From a bacterium (GTDB taxonomy: Bacteria > Bacillota > Bacilli > Lactobacillales > Streptococcaceae): 16,742 nucleotides of DNA. The notes beneath the pieces were generated by a model. It did not search any database. It worked only from the letters and a program-made list of their open reading frames with translations, and was not told the origin of the DNA. Of this stretch, positions 15,122 to 16,742 are shown one piece after another. Position numbers and translations under genes: made by a program. The stretch lies in assembly GCA_905221545.1 (NCBI GenBank), contig CAJNDO010000017.1, positions 1-16,742 of the forward strand. The letters run 5' to 3'. Position 1 is the first letter of the stretch; each line of letters starts with the position of its first letter.

Positions 15122-15150
15122 TTGAATTTTTAGGAAAAAAATGGTAAAAT
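15122..15150 (+). promoter_or_regulatory. Promoter of the helical-repeat surface protein gene
   Basis: TTGAAT (15122-15127), 17 nt containing TGg, TAAAAT (15145-15150): an extended -10 promoter. Confidence 0.75.
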
Positions 15151-15180
15151 AGCACCAAAAAAGTACTAAAGGTGGTCGTT

Positions 15181-16742
15181 ATGGATAAGAAAAAATTTCT
15201 CACTGCTAGCTTGGCTAGTGTTGCTGTTTTAGGATCAGCATTTGTTGTATCTCAACCGTCGGTTGTAAAAGCGGAAGGTCAACCTGTAGCTAGTAGTCAA
15301 CCAGCTGAAAATAAAGAATCAGCACAAAAAGAATTTTTAGATAATTTTGATAAAGCTTTAGAAACTACAGTTAAAGAATTAGAAGAAGATGCAAAAAATA
15401 ATCCTGAAATAAAAGAACAAATTCAAGGGTATATTGATGAATTAAAAAGACAAGCAGCAGATAAGAGAGCTGATTATGAAAAACGCTTCAAAGAAGAAGG
15501 TTTAACTGTAGAAGAAGCTGAAAAAGAAGTAGAAAGAGTTGCTAAAGAAGAGGAAGCTGCAGAGGAAAAAGAAGCTAAGGAAGAGGCAGACGCACAAGCA
15601 GCATTTTTAGCTAATTTTGACAAGGCATTAAAGGATACGATTGCAAAATTAGAAGAAGATGCAAAAAATAATCCTGAAATACAAGAACAAATTCGAGATA
15701 CGATTGCAAAATTAAAAGCAGAAGCAGAGAAAACAAGAGCTAAAATCGAAGAAGGTTTCAAACAAGGCTTAACTGCAGAAGAAGCTGAAAAAGCAATCGA
15801 TGATGAAAATAAAAAATTAGCAGAAGAAGCTGAAGAAAAAGCAGCACAAGATGAATTCTTAGAGAATTATGATAAAGCGTTAGAAAAAGCAGTTGCAGAA
15901 TTAGAAAAAGCTGAAACTAATAGTCCAGAAGAAGCAAAAGCAAAAGCTGATACAATTACAGCATTAAAAGCAGCATCAGATGAAACAAGAAAACAAATTG
16001 TAGAAGGCTTCAAAAAAGGCTTAACTGCAAAACAAGCTGAAAAATTTATCGATGAATTAAATAAGAAAGCAGCAGAAGAAGATAAAGAGGCTGCAGAAAA
16101 AGAGAAAGCAGCTCAGGAAGAATTTTTAGCGAACTATGATGCAGCATTGAAAGCAGCAATCGCAGAATTAGAAAAAGCTGAAACTAATAGTCCAGAAGAA
16201 GCAAAAGCAAAAGCTGATACAATTGCAGCATTAAAAGCAGCATCAGATGAAACAAGAAAACAAATTGTAGAAGGCTTCAAAAAAGGCTTAACTGCAAAAC
16301 AAGCTGAAAAATTTATCGATGAATTAAATAAGAAAGCAGCAGAAGAAGATAAAGAGGCTGCAGAAAAAGAGAAAGCAGCTCAGGAAGAATTTTTAGCGAA
16401 CTATGATGCAGCATTGAAAGCAGCAATCGCAGAATTAGAAAAAGCTGAAACTAATAGTCCAGAAGAAGCAAAAGCAAAAGCTGATACAATTGCAGCATTA
16501 AAAGCAGCATCAGATGAAACAAGAAAACAAATTGTAGAAGGCTTTAAAAAAGGCTTAACTGCAAAACAAGCTGAAAAATTTATCGATGAATTAAATAAGA
16601 AAGCTGCAGAAGAAGATAAAGCTAAAGAGAAACCAGCGGAAAAACCGGCAGGGAAACCAGCGGAAAAACCAGCAGAGAAACCAGCAGAGAAACCAGCGGA
16701 GAAACCAGCAGAGAAACCAGCAGAGAAACCAGCAGAGAAACC
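15181..16742 (+). CDS. PspA-like secreted helical-repeat surface protein, 3' end missing
   Basis: An open frame of 520 codons that runs off the window. The signal peptide MDKKKFLTASLASVAVLGSA ... VVKA is very close to that of pneumococcal PspA. It is followed by five Ala/Glu/Lys-rich repeats of 84-90 residues (starting at about residues 48, 138, 222, 311 and 400). Each has the form (A)Q-x-x-FL-x-N-(F/Y)-D-x-AL ... EGFKKGLTAKQAEKFIDELN in the later copies, and is predicted all-helical, coiled-coil or three-helix bundle. From residue 484 a KPAE tetrapeptide repeat forms a proline-rich, wall-spanning stalk. Such stalks precede choline-binding repeats in PspA/PspC, and the neighbours suggest the same here, but the anchor is outside the window; an LPXTG anchor is the alternative. 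RBS AAAGGTGG, ATG 15181. Confidence 0.85.
   Translation, partial: MDKKKFLTASLASVAVLGSAFVVSQPSVVKAEGQPVASSQPAENKESAQKEFLDNFDKALETTVKELEEDAKNNPEIKEQIQGYIDELKRQAADKRADYEKRFKEEGLTVEEAEKEVERVAKEEEAAEEKEAKEEADAQAAFLANFDKALKDTIAKLEEDAKNNPEIQEQIRDTIAKLKAEAEKTRAKIEEGFKQGLTAEEAEKAIDDENKKLAEEAEEKAAQDEFLENYDKALEKAVAELEKAETNSPEEAKAKADTITALKAASDETRKQIVEGFKKGLTAKQAEKFIDELNKKAAEEDKEAAEKEKAAQEEFLANYDAALKAAIAELEKAETNSPEEAKAKADTIAALKAASDETRKQIVEGFKKGLTAKQAEKFIDELNKKAAEEDKEAAEKEKAAQEEFLANYDAALKAAIAELEKAETNSPEEAKAKADTIAALKAASDETRKQIVEGFKKGLTAKQAEKFIDELNKKAAEEDKAKEKPAEKPAGKPAEKPAEKPAEKPAEKPAEKPAEKPAEK
15844..16617 (+). repeat. Near-identical tandem 267-bp DNA repeats
   Basis: Repeat units at 15844-16110, 16111-16377 and 16378-16617 (the last cut to 240 bp by the start of the stalk). 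Units two and three differ by only a couple of silent changes, for example TTC/TTT and GCA/GCT. The first unit joins that identity from about 15895. The two earlier protein repeats (15322-15591 and 15592-15843) are clearly diverged. Confidence 0.92.
16630..16742 (+). repeat. 12-bp minisatellite encoding KPAE
   Basis: At least nine consecutive units of the type AAACCAGCAGAG, with small variants (GCG, GGG, CCG), continue past the window end. They encode a repeated Lys-Pro-Ala-Glu stalk. Copy number is likely to vary between strains. Confidence 0.9.

Noticed and set aside
15844..16742. Regular repeats considered as a CRISPR array
   Set aside because: The repeats are contiguous, in frame and without unique spacers; they encode protein repeats. 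No cas genes are present.

Overview
The window comes from a mitis-group Streptococcus. Streptococcus mitis or a close pneumococcal relative fits best. The evidence is an almost pneumococcal gene order (rRNA operon end, tRNA-Asn, comW, purA, tadA, SRP RNA, dut, phosphatase, radA, carbonic anhydrase, prs), a BOX element, a CiaR-controlled small RNA, competence promoters and several choline-binding surface proteins. ComW and the surface-protein cluster differ from the pneumococcal forms I remember, which is why I lean to S. mitis. This is judged from memory of the families, not from a search.

Layout. Positions 1-155 hold the 3' end of 5S rRNA and tRNA-Asn. Positions 205-850 hold a decayed ISL3-type (IS1167-like) insertion sequence. 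Positions 1036-1408 hold comW behind a well-spaced ComE box. Positions 1534-3675 hold purA, a Cia-dependent small RNA with an anti-Shine-Dalgarno loop, tadA and the small SRP RNA. Positions 3685-6076 form a competence-type operon: a ComX box (TCCGAATA), dut, a histidine phosphatase and radA, the last apparently starting at an ATC codon. Positions 6080-8632 hold a beta-carbonic anhydrase, a PrsW-type membrane protease and prs. Positions 8642-10323 hold a perfect ComX box (TACGAATA), a BOX element, a PD-(D/E)XK (Rpn-type) nuclease gene and a truncated tandem copy of its 3' part. Positions 10326-10493 look like an unannotated structured RNA with its own promoter and terminator. From 10544 to the end is a surface-protein island: three choline-binding proteins and a fourth secreted protein cut by the window end, each with its own promoter.

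How it fits together. The left half is a competence hub. ComE should drive comW, whose product stabilises and activates ComX. ComX should then drive dut-phosphatase-radA, RadA being the branch-migration helicase of transformation, and possibly the Rpn-type nuclease. The CiaR-driven small RNA belongs to a family known to repress competence, so opposing regulators act within about 8 kb. Housekeeping genes for nucleotide supply (purA, dut, prs), decoding (tadA) and protein targeting (SRP RNA) are interleaved. The right half is accessory: repeat-rich, mosaic surface proteins anchored by choline-binding repeats, with DNA repeats that favour recombination.
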